This document shows positions 13,325 through 25,930 of a stretch of DNA of 64,000 bases, piece by piece. The notes under the pieces were generated by a model. That model did not search any database. It was not told where the DNA came from and saw nothing but the letters and a program-made list of their open reading frames with translations. The DNA is taken from contig SSNU01000034.1 of the NCBI GenBank assembly GCA_012064415.1, forward strand, positions 235,713 to 299,712, read 5' to 3'. The translations under genes were made by a program, and so were the position numbers. This stretch comes from Gyrodactylus bullatarudis. Lineage: Eukaryota > Platyhelminthes > Monogenea > Gyrodactylidea > Gyrodactylidae. Each line of letters opens with the position of its first letter. Position 1 is the stretch's first letter.

Positions 13325-13629
13325 TTAGAGAATTTTTTTTTCATGACTCGCATTCAATCTTTTGTCTATCCTTTGGTATGTGAATACACTGATTACGAAT
13401 CTATGGTTGTTGCAAGTCAATTATTTTTAATTCAAAAGTTATCAATCAAAAATTGGGTCATGTTCTGATCCAACAACAGGCTATCTCTTTGTAGCTTTAG
13501 CAGATAGAGTTCAGGCGATTCCATATTTGAATTCCACAGATATTATTACAGATTATTATTACTCGATAAAAGTTGTTTTACTTTTTTCCATTATGCTGGG
13601 AAGTAGATTTTCAAAAAAAAACGTTTTAA

Positions 13630-15433
13630 CCCTAGAGTACCCACCTGGGGTATTTTTACATTAAGTTAAATATAATTAGAATTTACCAAGCTATTATAAA
13701 GATTTCACAACTGAAATTTTAAGGCTTTATATTGATTGTATAAATCTATAATTATCTAGTATTTTCATCAAAAAATTATCACTTAATGATAGTCAAATTA
13801 AAATAAATACACTAATTACCACTTGGGGTATTTTTTACCCCATGTATTTTCCTTCATTTTTACAATGTCAAGCGGAGAATCGGTTCACGGGGAAGACAGC
13901 TCAAGCTCGGATGGGCATTTGACTCTTTCATCTTTATCGTCACTTTCATCTGATTCGGAAGATGAACCTGAAATTTACTCATCAAAGAACAAAAATTATA
14001 TTTGGAAACCTGATCCTGTTCAAGCACCTGTAGGAAGATTACCGATGCAAAATGTCATGAGATCTCGTCCAGGTCCGACAAAATTTGCAACTTCAAGAAT
14101 CAGTGATGAATCAACAGCATTTGCTTGCATTTTTCAAGATTTTTTGCTTAGGGAAATATTGAAGTATACCAACAAATATGGTAAAGAACAAGATCCAAAT
14201 TGGAAGGAAATTTCTTCTTCTGAGCTCTGTACATTTATCGCTCTGAATATTTTAGCTGGTGTATACAAAGCCCATGATGAGCCTATAAATGAACTATGGA
14301 ATGAAGTTTATGGAAGACCAATTTTCAATCAAAGTATGGCCCGAAATAGGTTTCAATCAATTATGCGGATGCTTCGATTTGATGACGTATTGAACCGAAG
14401 AAGGAATAATACTAATGACAAATTTCAGCCTATAAGAAGTATTTGGGAAAGATGGACTCAAGATCTTGGTCTTTATTTCAATGCAAATGAATGCATAACG
14501 ATTGATGAACGTCTTGCACCTTTTAGAGGTAGATGTGCTTTTCGTCAGTATATTCCATCAAAACCAAATAAATACGGACTCAAGATTTGGATAGCTGCTG
14601 ATTCCCAAACATCTTATATTCTGAATGCTATTCCATACCTGGGAAAAGATGAAACGCGCACTAACTTATCAGTTGGAGAATCTGCTGTTCTAAATCTTAT
14701 CAAAGATTTACCAATTGAAGGGAGGAATATTACGACTGATAACTTCTTTACTTCAGTGAATCTATTGGAAAAATTGAGGTCCATGAAAATATCATTAGTC
14801 GGAACATAGAGAAAAAACAAAAGAGAAATTCCACCAGTCCTGCTGAAGAAAAGAAAGCCTGGCTCAATAAAATACTGTTATCATGAAAACATGATGCTCA
14901 CCTCGTACGTTCCCAAGGCAAATAAGAATGTAATTTTACTGAGTTCTCTCCACTACCAAGGAAACACAATCAATAATAAACCCGAAATAATTCATTATTA
15001 TAACAAGACAAAAGGTGGAGTCGACAATGCAGATAAAATGCTTGCAAGTTTTAGTTGTCAAAGAAAAACAAATCGATGGCCCATGGTTATTTTCAGTAAT
15101 ATTCTTGACATTTCAGCACTTAATGCTTATATTGTTCTAAAAGGTATAGATCTAAATTATGGCCAGGGCACTCGCTGTCAGAGAAGGTTCTTTCTCAGAA
15201 ATCTTGCCGAGAAGATTATTTCTCAATCAAAAACAACTATCGAATTTCCTATAGAGCCATCAAAGAAGCGCCAGAAAATCGTACAACCAACTGCTATGAG
15301 ATGTTCACTTTGTCCAAGAGCAAACGATAGGAAAACGACCCGAACATGTACCAAGTGTGATACTCATGTTTGTAAAGACCATTCATTAATGATATGCAAA
15401 AATTGTTGAATATATTTTAAATAAATAATATAT
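13630..15433 (+). mobile_element. piggyBac transposon
   Basis: Begins CCCTAGAGTACCCACCTGGG directly after TTAA (13626-13629). The MITE sequence resumes at TTAA 15434-15437, which marks the right border. The piggyBac-like left terminus has no matching inverted copy at the right, where the sequence is plain AT-rich, so the right end is eroded or replaced. It carries one transposase gene, broken by a stop codon. Confidence 0.75.
13865..15409 (+). pseudogene. piggyBac transposase with one in-frame stop
   Basis: DDE-type transposase that cuts and pastes at TTAA. The ATG at 13865 (MSSGESVHGED) gives an acidic Ser-rich N-terminus, then the DDE_Tnp_1_7 core with CITIDERLAPFRGR, SKPNKYGLKIW, ITTDNFFTS and KGGVDNADKM, which carry the Asp residues expected of the catalytic set. 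It ends in a Cys-rich zinc-binding tail (CSLCPR... CTKC...CKNC). A single TAG at 14807-14809, after SLVGT, interrupts an otherwise open frame of 515 codons. The part after the stop stays in the same frame, so this is one recent nonsense change and not decay by many lesions. Both halves look otherwise intact. Confidence 0.85.
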
Positions 15434-15604
15434 TTAAATCAAATTTTTGAAAAAAATCATCACTCTTTGAATTAGTATAGCACAAATTTGACGAATGATA
15501 GAGCTGTGATCTCTGCATATGCCAGGAGATTACTAAATTTCCTATCGAATGAAGGGGGGGGGTAAACGAAGTATTTTCTGAGGCTTGGATGATAAATAAT
15601 TATT

Positions 15605-16248
15605 AGACACTTAAAAAACTATAACTCAATATCAAAATTAAGTTTTTTTATAAATATACAAAGCCCTGTTATTGTCTATACTGATTTAATCATTTATTAT
15701 AAATCCTTCAGCTTTATACGAAATTATTGTGCTAATCAAAATGAAAAAACTAAATGAAAAAACCTTGAATAACTTCTGAACCAAAAAAGATAAATGGTCA
15801 CGCGAGGAATCATTGGATGGAGGAATAAACTTCACATTCTTTCCCCCATTAAAATTTAAGATTTTATCAAAATAAGATGGCCTGTTGAAGGGTAAAAACA
15901 AAAAAGTGCATGGCATTTTTCGCTAATTTTTCATCTTTTTTCAACTTTAAGACCAATTTTGAGGATGATCCATTCAAAAAGCACGTTTGAACTTGAAAGC
16001 GTCTCATAGAAAATTTTATGCTCTTTCAAATGATAACAAATTTGACTCTGAAATGTCTAAGGATCAAGTCGAAAAATTGATTTATTCAAGTCCCGATTAT
16101 GAAAATTGTGCTATTTCGGTTTTTTGGGAATTGCGCACAAACTGAGCAACTTAGGAAATTTTTGGAAGCAGATTCAGAATCTGCGTAAAATTTTACACGA
16201 CATTCAGTTTGTCGCAAAAATTTATCGCAACCCCCCAACCACCCGTGT
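15605..16248. mobile_element. Unclassified insertion in the MITE copy
   Basis: About 645 bp that interrupts the MITE between GCTTGGATGA and TAATGAGTTGC, which are contiguous in other copies. No ORF or terminal repeat is evident by eye. Confidence 0.45.
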
Positions 16249-16303
16249 AATGAGTTGCTAAAATCATGTGTGAGTGACCCAGTGGGACTTTAAGGATTAA
16301 TAA

Positions 16304-19300
16304 AAAATCTCTCAAATTTGATATTTATTACTTTTAAGTAGTTACTGAAGATTTCGAGGCTTTTGATAAAAATACAGTTGATCCATAAGACTTATTTCAA
16401 TAACGATATATTGAAAATGATCATGAGAAAATGGCTCACATAAAATTCAGTAAATTTTTCCTCATGTTAATTTTGATACAAAAGCATTTTTATAAAGATC
16501 ATTCGAAGAGCCTATCCAGATTCTATGCTGAGCTGATTCAAATCTATATGATAAAATTAACTTTTCATCATAAATCAAAGAGTTTTTCCATTCTTCCTCA
16601 AAAGTATTACTGTATAGAGTCTATTTGCTTGTTTGTGTGTAATGTTGAAAGAGTATAAAGATCCTCCCTCCTATTTTTACACACTGATGATGAAAATCAA
16701 TTTATCAAAAATAACAAAAATATTAGTCTGTTACAATACAGAGCACTACTGCTACTAAAAAATGTTCAAGGTCAATTCTTTTATGCATTTCTTCCCTTTC
16801 CACTGAGTCATCATCAACATCATCTATCCAGCAGAAAGAAAGCATCATCCTCCCAGAAAGAAACGAAATATCCTTTTGTATAAATCATATTTTTTCAGAA
16901 ATTGTTTACAATGTATTTAGTGTTCATAGTTCATATTGAACAAAGTGTTTGAATGAACGTAGCTTTCTAGAGGAACTTCTCTGAATTCATGACTAGGTAA
17001 CGCATTTCATTTTCTTGCGCCCTGACAATATTCACGGCCATTTGTTAATTTCTACTGGGGAAAGTTCATTTTTGAAAAGTTAGATTCTGAATATTATTTG
17101 ACTAGATTGTATTTCCATGTGAAAGGAAAGATGTTTTTATAATCTTTTCTGTATTTTCAGCTGATATATGCAGGCGCGGGAAACCCTGTTGCTAAAAGTG
17201 ATGTAACTCATTCATAATATGAATTTTACTCTAGATATAAACCATATTGTCTATGATAAGATCAAAATTATCTTTAGAATACCATAAGTTGTTGAAATGA
17301 AAAAATTCAACCTGACAAAAAAAGAATTTTTAATTTTTCGAAAAATGTGCCAAAAATCCTATTTTTCAAGCAAATTAAGGGATGTTTGGGATTCAAATTT
17401 AACCAAAGCAGTTCACTTCTAAACATTCAAATGACTTATTTTATTTTTTTAGAGTGGACTATGATATTTTTTAAAACTTTTTTCATATTTCGTCCATCAA
17501 AATAAATCATCAGGTCATGTTGGGAAAATCAAAAAATTATTTTTGAATAGAGTAATTTACTCAGAAAAGATAAATAATCAACATTCACCAACTAAACTAT
17601 AGGCTGATTTTATACTTTTGCTCACTCTGCGTTCTATTCATGTGACAAAAGTGGACACGTGAACTTTTTCAAGAAAAACAAATTCTCTTGCTTTGGCTTG
17701 CATTCTATCAGAATAATAAAGCTCATAATAAATTATTTTAATCTGATAAATTTTGGCCTTCAATTTTTATTCAACAGTATCCCTATGGCTGGTTTAGGAT
17801 CAGATAAAAGGTATTTCGCCCTGATAAGAAACCTAAAAATACAGATTTTTAATAAAAATATGATCTGGATTTCAAGATCCAATCACTTTTGATCTAATGA
17901 ACTGATTTTCATGCCCCGACTATTTATGAAATCAGCACTTTTTTACCTTTCAAACTAGGCCATTCGAAGCTCGATTGAACGTATATTTTATTCACCCCCT
18001 TTAATTTGTGATCCAAAGCCATGATTTTGATCGGTCGCTTACAAGTAGACCTACATGTAACAGGTTTTTTTAGAGTGCTTTTTAAGGGAAACTTTAATGT
18101 TTTTATGTAAAAGGACCTTCTCTTTTGTATTAATTGATAATTTCAAAGTCTCTAACACCTCTCTAATCCTCACAATAAAGCTTAAAAAACTCAATTTCTG
18201 ACTTTTGTCGATTTGCAAAATAAATTAGGAGAAATCGTAGTTTTTGAACTTGCAGAATTTTTCCTTTTTTTCAACTTTGAGTTCAAAATCTTTGTCTGAG
18301 TGGAATAAACCTTTATTTCTCAGCATCATCAATAGACAAAGAAACAAATTATCACTATTAAATTTTTTGAAAGATTCGACATTTCGAACTGATCTCAGAT
18401 CACCTTAATTTTTTAATTCTCAAGCAGTAAAAATGGTCGAAATTAAGGAAGCAGACTTTTGCACTAAAATAATGTGTTTCCTAAAAACATTATTGAGGAA
18501 TTTAGGAACCAAGATGAGAATATACTGAAATTAGTTCGTGAGTTGTTGAAATAAAAATAATTTCTTAAAAATTTCAATCAGGCCAAAATTAGGCCGACTT
18601 TGGAATTTCAAAATCCTCCAATTTTTCAACCTTTAGCTCAAGATTTTTATCGATTTCGTAGATTTAAATCAATTCGATACTGATATTTCGGATCAAAATT
18701 AGACAAAGAGTTTACAAAAATTCGTCATCATTATAGGAAATCGAATCAGTTGAATTTCTCGGTTATCACGAAGGAAAATGATCCAAAATTTAAAAGTTTA
18801 GCTTCCTCTCGGAGATGGCGATTTTCTCTCAAGATGAGCCAATAATTAATGATGATGCGATCAGACTAAATATTTACTAGCAAATTGATCTTCAAAATCA
18901 ACCAGAATCAAGACTAAGACGATGGTTTTTTCTATCTACATCTCATTCTCTCTCTCTAAAACCTGCCCTCATGATGTTTTGAAGAGATTTGAAGAATAAA
19001 AGCCAAAAACCCTCTCCAGAATTGTGAGAATGTCTTTAATAATGATTGACCTTAAATTCTAATACAATTCACCGGATAATACAGTGTCTCATTTCAAGGA
19101 GACATTGGAAGGATGAGTGCAAAACATTGGAGAAAGAGAAGTGAAGATAGAATAAAAAGGATGAATAAGTATGTCCTGACTGAATTTCTGAATCTCTTCA
19201 TGGCCTCAAAAAATTTCTTGTATGTACTTATGGAATTGCTAACACACAAGTCTATCAATCTCTATTGCCTAGCATATGGGAGAAATCATAGAGGTCATGC

Positions 19301-22300
19301 AAATGTAGGTAGTATTATCCTCTTACTAATCCAAGAGCTATTCATTCATCTTGGGGTCTCAGTGAGTCATTCTTTTCTGTGTTTGGGTAAATTTCCACCT
19401 TAACAACATACACAATACATACAATATACAATGTACATTGTACATGTATCATGGTATTAACAAACAAACAAAACTAAAAAACGAATAGATGGATAGTTGA
19501 ACTTGAAATCAAAGTATAGACGTCAGACAAGTGAACCAAACCGTTCATATTCACCTCAATTACGAAAAAATTGATATTTTTCATAAATGCACCTTGAACT
19601 AATAGATAAAAATCATTATAATCATTACAAAGTGTAATACACAGACTATAGCATCATGATACATATTTTAGTTTCTTGCAAACATTACACCCCTATTGGG
19701 TCTTTGCCTAGAGCACGACTTCTTTCTTCTTCAAAAAAAAACTAGCAAAACTGAATAATTAAAATAACTTAGCATTAGGTAATGTACAAAAAATCTGAGC
19801 ATTTTATTCATACTATAGAATTTTACTGGAAATACTTTAATCTTACAAGTCTTACTTAATAGTAGTTAATGTACTAAAATTTCTTATTTTCACGATAAAA
19901 TTCGTCTTTTTAATCTAACTCGAAATCCACAAGTAGTTGAGCCTTTTAGGAAAACCACTGCTCTAGACTCTGTGATTATAATTATCAACGTTTTCAGACA
20001 ATTTTAATTGAGTTTACATCTCCAAAAGGCAACCCACGGATGAATCTGGGGTTAATGCTGATTTTTTATTAAAAATTCGATGATAATTTATTGGTAAAGA
20101 TGATTAAAAATCTGAGATATCTTCAATGACTCTAAAAATGGATAAGTTTATGAGTGGGATGTAGTATATGGATTAGTATAGATTGTATCTTTTTGAAATC
20201 AATGGGCTCGTTTGTTGAAAAGAAGGGCAGTAATCCATTAGATCTACAGGGATGCAGATTCAGACATTTCATGGAGGGTTTTATAGGAGTGAGGACCAGG
20301 GCAGGATCTGAGACGTAGACATTGTATCCTCTCGATCTTTTTGCTTTTATTTTGAGTGAGTTTGGGACGATGACTCGTTTGAAGATGGTTAGTTTCCCAA
20401 ATTAAGGATTAATTGTTGATTTCTTAACACATCTTCTGCATGTTTATTTCTTGCTTATTTATTGAATAAAAACAAGACAATTTACAACTGTAATTAATAG
20501 AATAATCGTAGAATGCCTAAAAACCATTTGATAATAATGGAATAATACCACTTTATCACTACTTATTTACGTGTGTATGTAAACTTTTTATTGTTTCACT
20601 CTGAGGTCAAGATAAAAGCATTTCTCTATACACCCATATAGATGATATTACTACACATTAATCATCATCATCAGTATTCCTGTATCTCTTTTTATTATTA
20701 TAATACATAGCACTCATTCATAGTCTTTTTTAATTATTTTTAGTCAAGCGAAAAATTTCTCGGTAGACTCCTACTGTATAATAGAGAAAAAATACGATCA
20801 AGACATAAATTTCTGTATAATCAGGAGGATAATACAGGTTTTTTTCTTTTAAAATTCTTCTTCTCTACTCTTTCACTCATTATTATGGGATTAGTAATCA
20901 CCTGGGTGTTAGTGTAGTTAGTTTTGGTTGTTATTATTACTGTTACTATACATGTGTGTACACAACACTACAATGTAGCTCATTAAGGGTGGTTATTGGG
21001 GGTTAGGACTAAATAAAAAAATATAACCTAATCACATTATTTTCTGTATGCATTGCAATTTGCAGCTACTACAACATGAAAAAGTTGTTGTTGTAGTAAT
21101 GTGTGTTTGTGCCAGAATAAACTGAAATCGTAGACTGAGAATTTCAAAAGAAGAAAATCGTCATTACATTTTTTCTTTGTCGAGTGTGAATTGTTTTTTT
21201 TCTGGTTGGTGAACTCTTTCTTTCTCTCGGGTAGAATGAATTTCTACTACTAATGTATTATTCATTGATATTTATTGTCAGAGATTTTTACAGACAATCT
21301 ATACGACTGCTTCTGTATGTTTGTATACGTTTGAATGTAAGGACAAGATACTAAGAATAATTATAACCATCATGGTTCTAATAAATTATAATAATTGTGT
21401 ACTTGAATTTGTGACTCTCAATGAAAAATACATTTCTGGCAATTTAATTAATGTAAAATAAAGAAAAATTCAAATTGACTAGAGCAAAGAAATACAGAAA
21501 TGTAGGGATCAACAAGTCTCGGAGTTGAAATATTGTACACTAAATTAAATTGAAGAATGATGGTGATAGATATATTTTGAAAAATTTGATGCCAAAAAAG
21601 AAAATAAATTGATCTTAAAATACATCATTTCACTGTAAGAAGTGAAGATAAATGAATTATGTTTATCTTGGAGTTAAACGAGACAAATGTAAAAGGCTAT
21701 AAATCAAAAAGAAATACAGCTCATGGATAGAAAAGAAATGGAGTAAATCATCTTATTATATTCAAACATATTTATAGCTTCAAATGTAATATAAGATCTT
21801 TTTAAATTTCAAACAATTTTCATTCCAGATCAAATCTTTTGTATAGTGATAAAAAGACACTAATTTTGTGTATCTACTTAAGAGTAGATTGCCGGTAGTA
21901 ATAATAGTTTTTGGTATTTTCAAAAGTTTACTAAATTATGAAGAATATCGTTGCTCAACTAAGATACAACGTAACATACTTTAGAAAATTGTTAACAAGA
22001 TAATTTTGATAAAGCTTCTAACCTGGGATCTAAATGCTAAAATTTATTCAACAAGTTTGCGAAAAATCTCTTCCTCAATAGTAGTCCGAATAGGCTGAAT
22101 TTTAGACCTAACAATTATCCTTTAGAGAATTTTGTACAGTTTTCTGTAAATTCAGATACATTCATAATTTTATTTTTTGAATCAAAAAATTTTGATGAAA
22201 ATGTTCAAGTTCAACACTGTTGATTCAACAGTTCAATTTCGAAAAAATGTTCCTCCCATTGTAAATACCAGGAACCTTGTTCTAAGCCATGTGAATCATA

Positions 22301-22458
22301 GAAGATATCTTCATAAATTATGACTCATAATTATTCTGAATTTTATTGAATGGAAAACTTTAATAATTATTATTCTATAAATTTTTTTGAATAATTCGTT
22401 CAATTTAAAAATAAAATAATATGTTTCAACAAAAATTGTTTATATGTAGTCAACGTAA
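16304..22458. other. Gene-poor intergenic DNA
   Basis: About 6 kb. ORFs of up to 96 codons (such as 19113-19403) have no recognisable domain. It includes one dispersed-repeat copy near 18240-18800. Nothing else can be supported. Confidence 0.45.
18240..18800. repeat. Dispersed fold-back family, diverged copy
   Basis: Shares with 32.3-32.9 kb and 44.1-44.6 kb the blocks TTTTTATCGATTTCG, AAATCGAA followed by TATCACGAAGG, and GGCCAAAATTAGGCC-like sequence. Confidence 0.45.
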
Positions 22459-22474
22459 ATTGGCTTCAACCAAT
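22459..22474 (+). promoter_or_regulatory. Opposed CCAAT boxes of HSP90B1
   Basis: ATTGG at 22459-22463 and CCAAT at 22470-22474, 77-92 bp before the HSP90B1 ATG. A full ER-stress element (CCAAT-N9-CCACG) is not present: the second half reads ACACA. Confidence 0.4.
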
Positions 22475-22550
22475 CAGATTCAGACACATTTACATCATCT
22501 AGGATTTAATTCTTTTCTTTCTGAAATACGTCAGTTATACCGTTATCGAG

Positions 22551-24984
22551 ATGAGATCCGTCATCTGTCTCACAAATCTATTCCTGATATTCGGTAAGTT
22601 AGCTTTATTTCTCTAACTAAAAATTTTAGGAGCGCTTGCCATAGTTTATTCTGATGAATCGACATCAAGTTCTACTTTAACACCTGAACAGCTCAAGAAG
22701 CTTACCGCAAATGGAGATGTTCATAATTTTGAGGCTGAGGTTGATAAAATGATGAAACTGATCATTAATTCTCTTTATAAAAATAAAGAGATCTTTCTTC
22801 GTGAACTAATTTCGAATGCCTCTGATGCTTTGGACAAGATTCGTCTTCTGTCTCTTCAAGATTCAAAAATACTTGAAGCAAATCCTGAACTACTGATCAG
22901 AATCAAAGCAGACCTTGAGAACAAACTTCTAATCATTACTGATACTGGTGTTGGAATGACTAAAAATGATTTACTCAATAACCTTGGCACAATTGCCAAG
23001 TCAGGCACATCAGAATTTTTTGCCAAATTTTCAAATGCCAAATCTGAGCAAGAAACTTCAGACTTGATCGGTCAATTCGGTGTTGGTTTTTATTCTGCCT
23101 TCTTGGTTGCTGATAAAGTTACTGTCATCTCAAAGAATAATGCTGATGATCAATATATTTGGGAATCAGATTCTCTTAACTTCTCTATCGTCAAAGATCC
23201 TAGAGGAAATACTCTTAAACGTGGTACTGAGATTATTCTTCACCTAAAAGATGAAGCTCAAGATTACCTCAAAGCAGAAACTCTCAAGGATATTACAAAA
23301 AGATACAGTCAATTCATCAATTTCCCCATTTATCTTTGGGAAAGTGAGACAAAAACTATTGAGGAGACTCCTGAAGAAAAAGAGAATACTGAGGAAGAAG
23401 TTGTAAGTTATAATTTAAAAAATCCTTACAAGCCATTTAGTATGCTTGCTATTGCACGAATTTTAGTTTATCCCTTACATGCATGTTCATATCTTGCTTA
23501 TTTTGTTTTACTAGGAAGAAGAAAAAGTTGAACCAAAAAAAGTTCAAAAGACCGTTTGGGACTACGCTCAAGTCAATACCAAGAAGCCTATCTGGAATAG
23601 AAAGATTGATGAAATCGAAAACGAAGAGTATGAAGAATTTTTCAAAGTTATAACTGATAAATCTGGGGAAAAAGAATTGTCTCATACACATTTCAAAGCT
23701 GAAGGAGACATCAACTTCAAAGCTATTCTATATATACCTGAAAAAGTGTACGGAAACTCATTTGCTACAAGTGGGGAAGATTCTAAACCTGTTATCCGTT
23801 TGTACGTTAGAAAAGTATTCATTACTGATGAAATCGATGGTATTATGCCCAAGTATCTCTCTTTTATTCGTGGTGTGGTTGATAGCGAAGATATTCCTCT
23901 CAACGTCTCCAGAGAAACTCTTCAACAAAGTAAACTTCTCAAGCTCATTAAGAAGAAACTGATAAGAAAGATTATTGAAATGATTAACAAGATGGACGAA
24001 GAGAAATTTGAAAAATTCTGGAAAGAATATTCTGTTAATATCAAATACGGTATCATTGAAGACAAATCAAACCTTGCTCGTCTCAGTAAATTGTTAAGAT
24101 TCAAGACTTCTGCATCTGCTGGAAAATGGGCATCCCTCGATGATTATGTCAATAGAATGAAACCAAATCAAGAAAAGATTTTCTATATTGCTGCCCAAGA
24201 CATGACCGAAGCTAAAGCCTCACCATTTGTCGAGAGAGCTGAAAAAATCGGATACGAAGTAATTTATATGATTGAACCTATCGATGAGCACATGCTGCAA
24301 TACATAAACGAATATGAAGGTAAACAACTCCAGAATCTTGCCAAGGAAGGCCTTGATCTTAAAGAGACTGAGGAAGGTAAAGCGGCCTTGGAAGCATTCA
24401 ATAAAGAATATGAACCCTTGATGAAATGGCTTTCTGAAGATGCTTTATCTAACAGAATTTCTAAAGTCACAATTTCAAATCGTTTAACCTCTTCGCCTTG
24501 CGCTCTTGTCGCTTCTGCCTATGGATGGTCTGGAAATATGCAACGTCTTATGACTGCTCAATCGTATGCCAAGCAAGAAGACAGCAATATAAAATATTAC
24601 CAAAGTATTAAGAAGAATTTGGAAATCAATCCTAGACATCCATTGATCAAGGAGTTGAAAACTCTCGTCTCTCAAAATGCTAAAGATCCTCTTGCATATG
24701 ATACAGCTCTTCTTTTGTTTGATACTGCTACGCTTAGATCAGGATATCCAATTGAAGATCCAGTCAGCTTTTCAAAGAGAATCGAGACTGTTATGCGAAA
24801 GAATCTTGATATTCCCGAAGGAGAAGTCCCCGAAGAAGACCCGTTCATTCCTACTAGCTTTGAGCCTGAACACAATCCTGAGGCCAATAAGCCTGTGAGT
24901 TTACGAGCTAAATTTTTCAAATAATCTTTTGTTAATATTTATTTTAATTTTTAGGACTATGAATCAATAAAAGACGAACTTTGA
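22551..24984 (+). CDS. HSP90B1: GRP94/endoplasmin, ER-lumen HSP90 chaperone
   Basis: ATP-driven chaperone of the ER lumen. Four exons: 22551-22593, 22630-23402, 23515-24894 and 24955-24984, about 741 residues (family about 780-800). Residues 1-22 form a signal peptide ([18 protein letters not shown]). The HSP90 signature [19 protein letters not shown] and [16 protein letters not shown] mark the N-terminal ATPase. A Glu/Lys-rich charged linker, the middle domain ([19 protein letters not shown]) and the C-terminal dimerisation region follow. The last exon encodes only DYESIKDEL, so ER retention depends on this splice. The usual acidic stretch before KDEL is missing. If the last intron is retained, the frame adds VSLRAKFFK and stops, giving a form without KDEL. 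The first intron is only 36 nt. The phase-0 donor at 24895 also matches the first exon of the downstream repeat gene. Confidence 0.95.
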
Positions 24985-25067
24985 AGCTGCAATTTTCAAT
25001 CACGGTTGTGTACAGTTAAACATTTCATAAACTCTTGAATTCCTTTACTATATAAATATTCTTACAT

Positions 25068-25073
25068 AATAAA
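25068..25073 (+). terminator. AATAAA poly(A) signal for HSP90B1
   Basis: AATAAA 84 nt after the HSP90B1 stop codon. A TATAAATA sequence lies just upstream at 25051-25058 and could instead serve as a TATA box for a transcript beginning with the exon at 25114. Confidence 0.5.
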
Positions 25074-25113
25074 TATAAAAATTGTAATTTTATTAAAAAA
25101 ATATTCATCTTGC

Positions 25114-25272
25114 ATGTTTCCCAGCTTAAGCATCCTACTCAGTTACTATAGTTTAGTTTTGTTAGAGCAAACCCTACTTTCAGTTGAAAAATTCCTATCT
25201 AACTTAAAACTTACTCATCTCTTCCAGCTATGCATCAATTGCCGAAATCTTTTGTCAGTTGATAATAACCAA
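25114..25272 (+). CDS. Candidate first exon of the repeat gene
   Basis: An ATG at 25114 opens 53 codons that end exactly at a GTAAGT donor in phase 0, the phase needed by the acceptor at 25930/25931. The N-terminus MFPSLSILLSYYSLVLLEQT is hydrophobic enough for a weak signal peptide. A TATAAATA lies 56-63 bp before the ATG. Against it: the exon is short, has no homology I know, and such an ORF can arise by chance in AT-rich DNA. Confidence 0.3.
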
Positions 25273-25930
25273 GTAAGTCAATAGATGTATCAGTATAATT
25301 TAATTAAAGGTACGTCTCTCACATGAGAGTTTCCTTTCAGTAGTAAGAAAACTAATACATTTTATTTGAGAAATTCTATGTAGCAACATAGAGGGTTCTT
25401 CTTTCAATAAAATTTTATTAACATGAATACTCTTGAAGTCGCTAGTTAAAAAATGAAATCTTCCCTCATGCATATCGAATTGAGTCAGATTAAATTAATA
25501 GAGAATTTGTGAAACAAATCAAATACTTATGGTAATACTGTTTAAAAGGCTTGTATTATCCTACTAGGCTGGGAAATTTACATTAACATGATTTTCAATG
25601 AAAATCTTTAATTTCTACTTCAGTCTTGAATAAAAAATATGGCGAATCATCATTGTCAATTTCTAAATTTTAAATCAAAACAAAATAGAATAAATTACTG
25701 GTCTGAAGCAGACAGTCTGATGAAAGTTGAATTAAAAATTAGAAGTTCTAATTTAGAATTTTAGGGATTATTATTATTAAAACTATGGGAAATTTAATCT
25801 ATACAAACCTTGAAAAAATCGCGTGAAAAATAAAACTGATTTTTCTGTTATTTTATTTGAAGTTTCTTCCCTATTTCAGTATTTTGATAAGTAGATCGAA
25901 ATTTTGATGATATTTTAATATTGTAAATAG

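Larger units (their letters stand above)
13325..16303 (+). mobile_element. TTAA-MITE copy broken by two insertions
   Basis: MITE family sequence runs from about 13325 to 13629, resumes at 15434 up to about 15604, and ends at 16249-16303 with GGGACTTTAAGGATTAA. The gaps are a piggyBac element and an unrelated insert. Order of events: MITE first, then the insertions. Confidence 0.65.

Noticed and set aside
19113..19403. 96-codon ORF in the gene-poor region
   Set aside because: No motif, no splice context and composition like its flanks; expected by chance in 6 kb of AT-rich DNA.
22441..22490. ER-stress response element before HSP90B1
   Set aside because: The CCAAT half is present, but the CCACG half at the required spacing is not.
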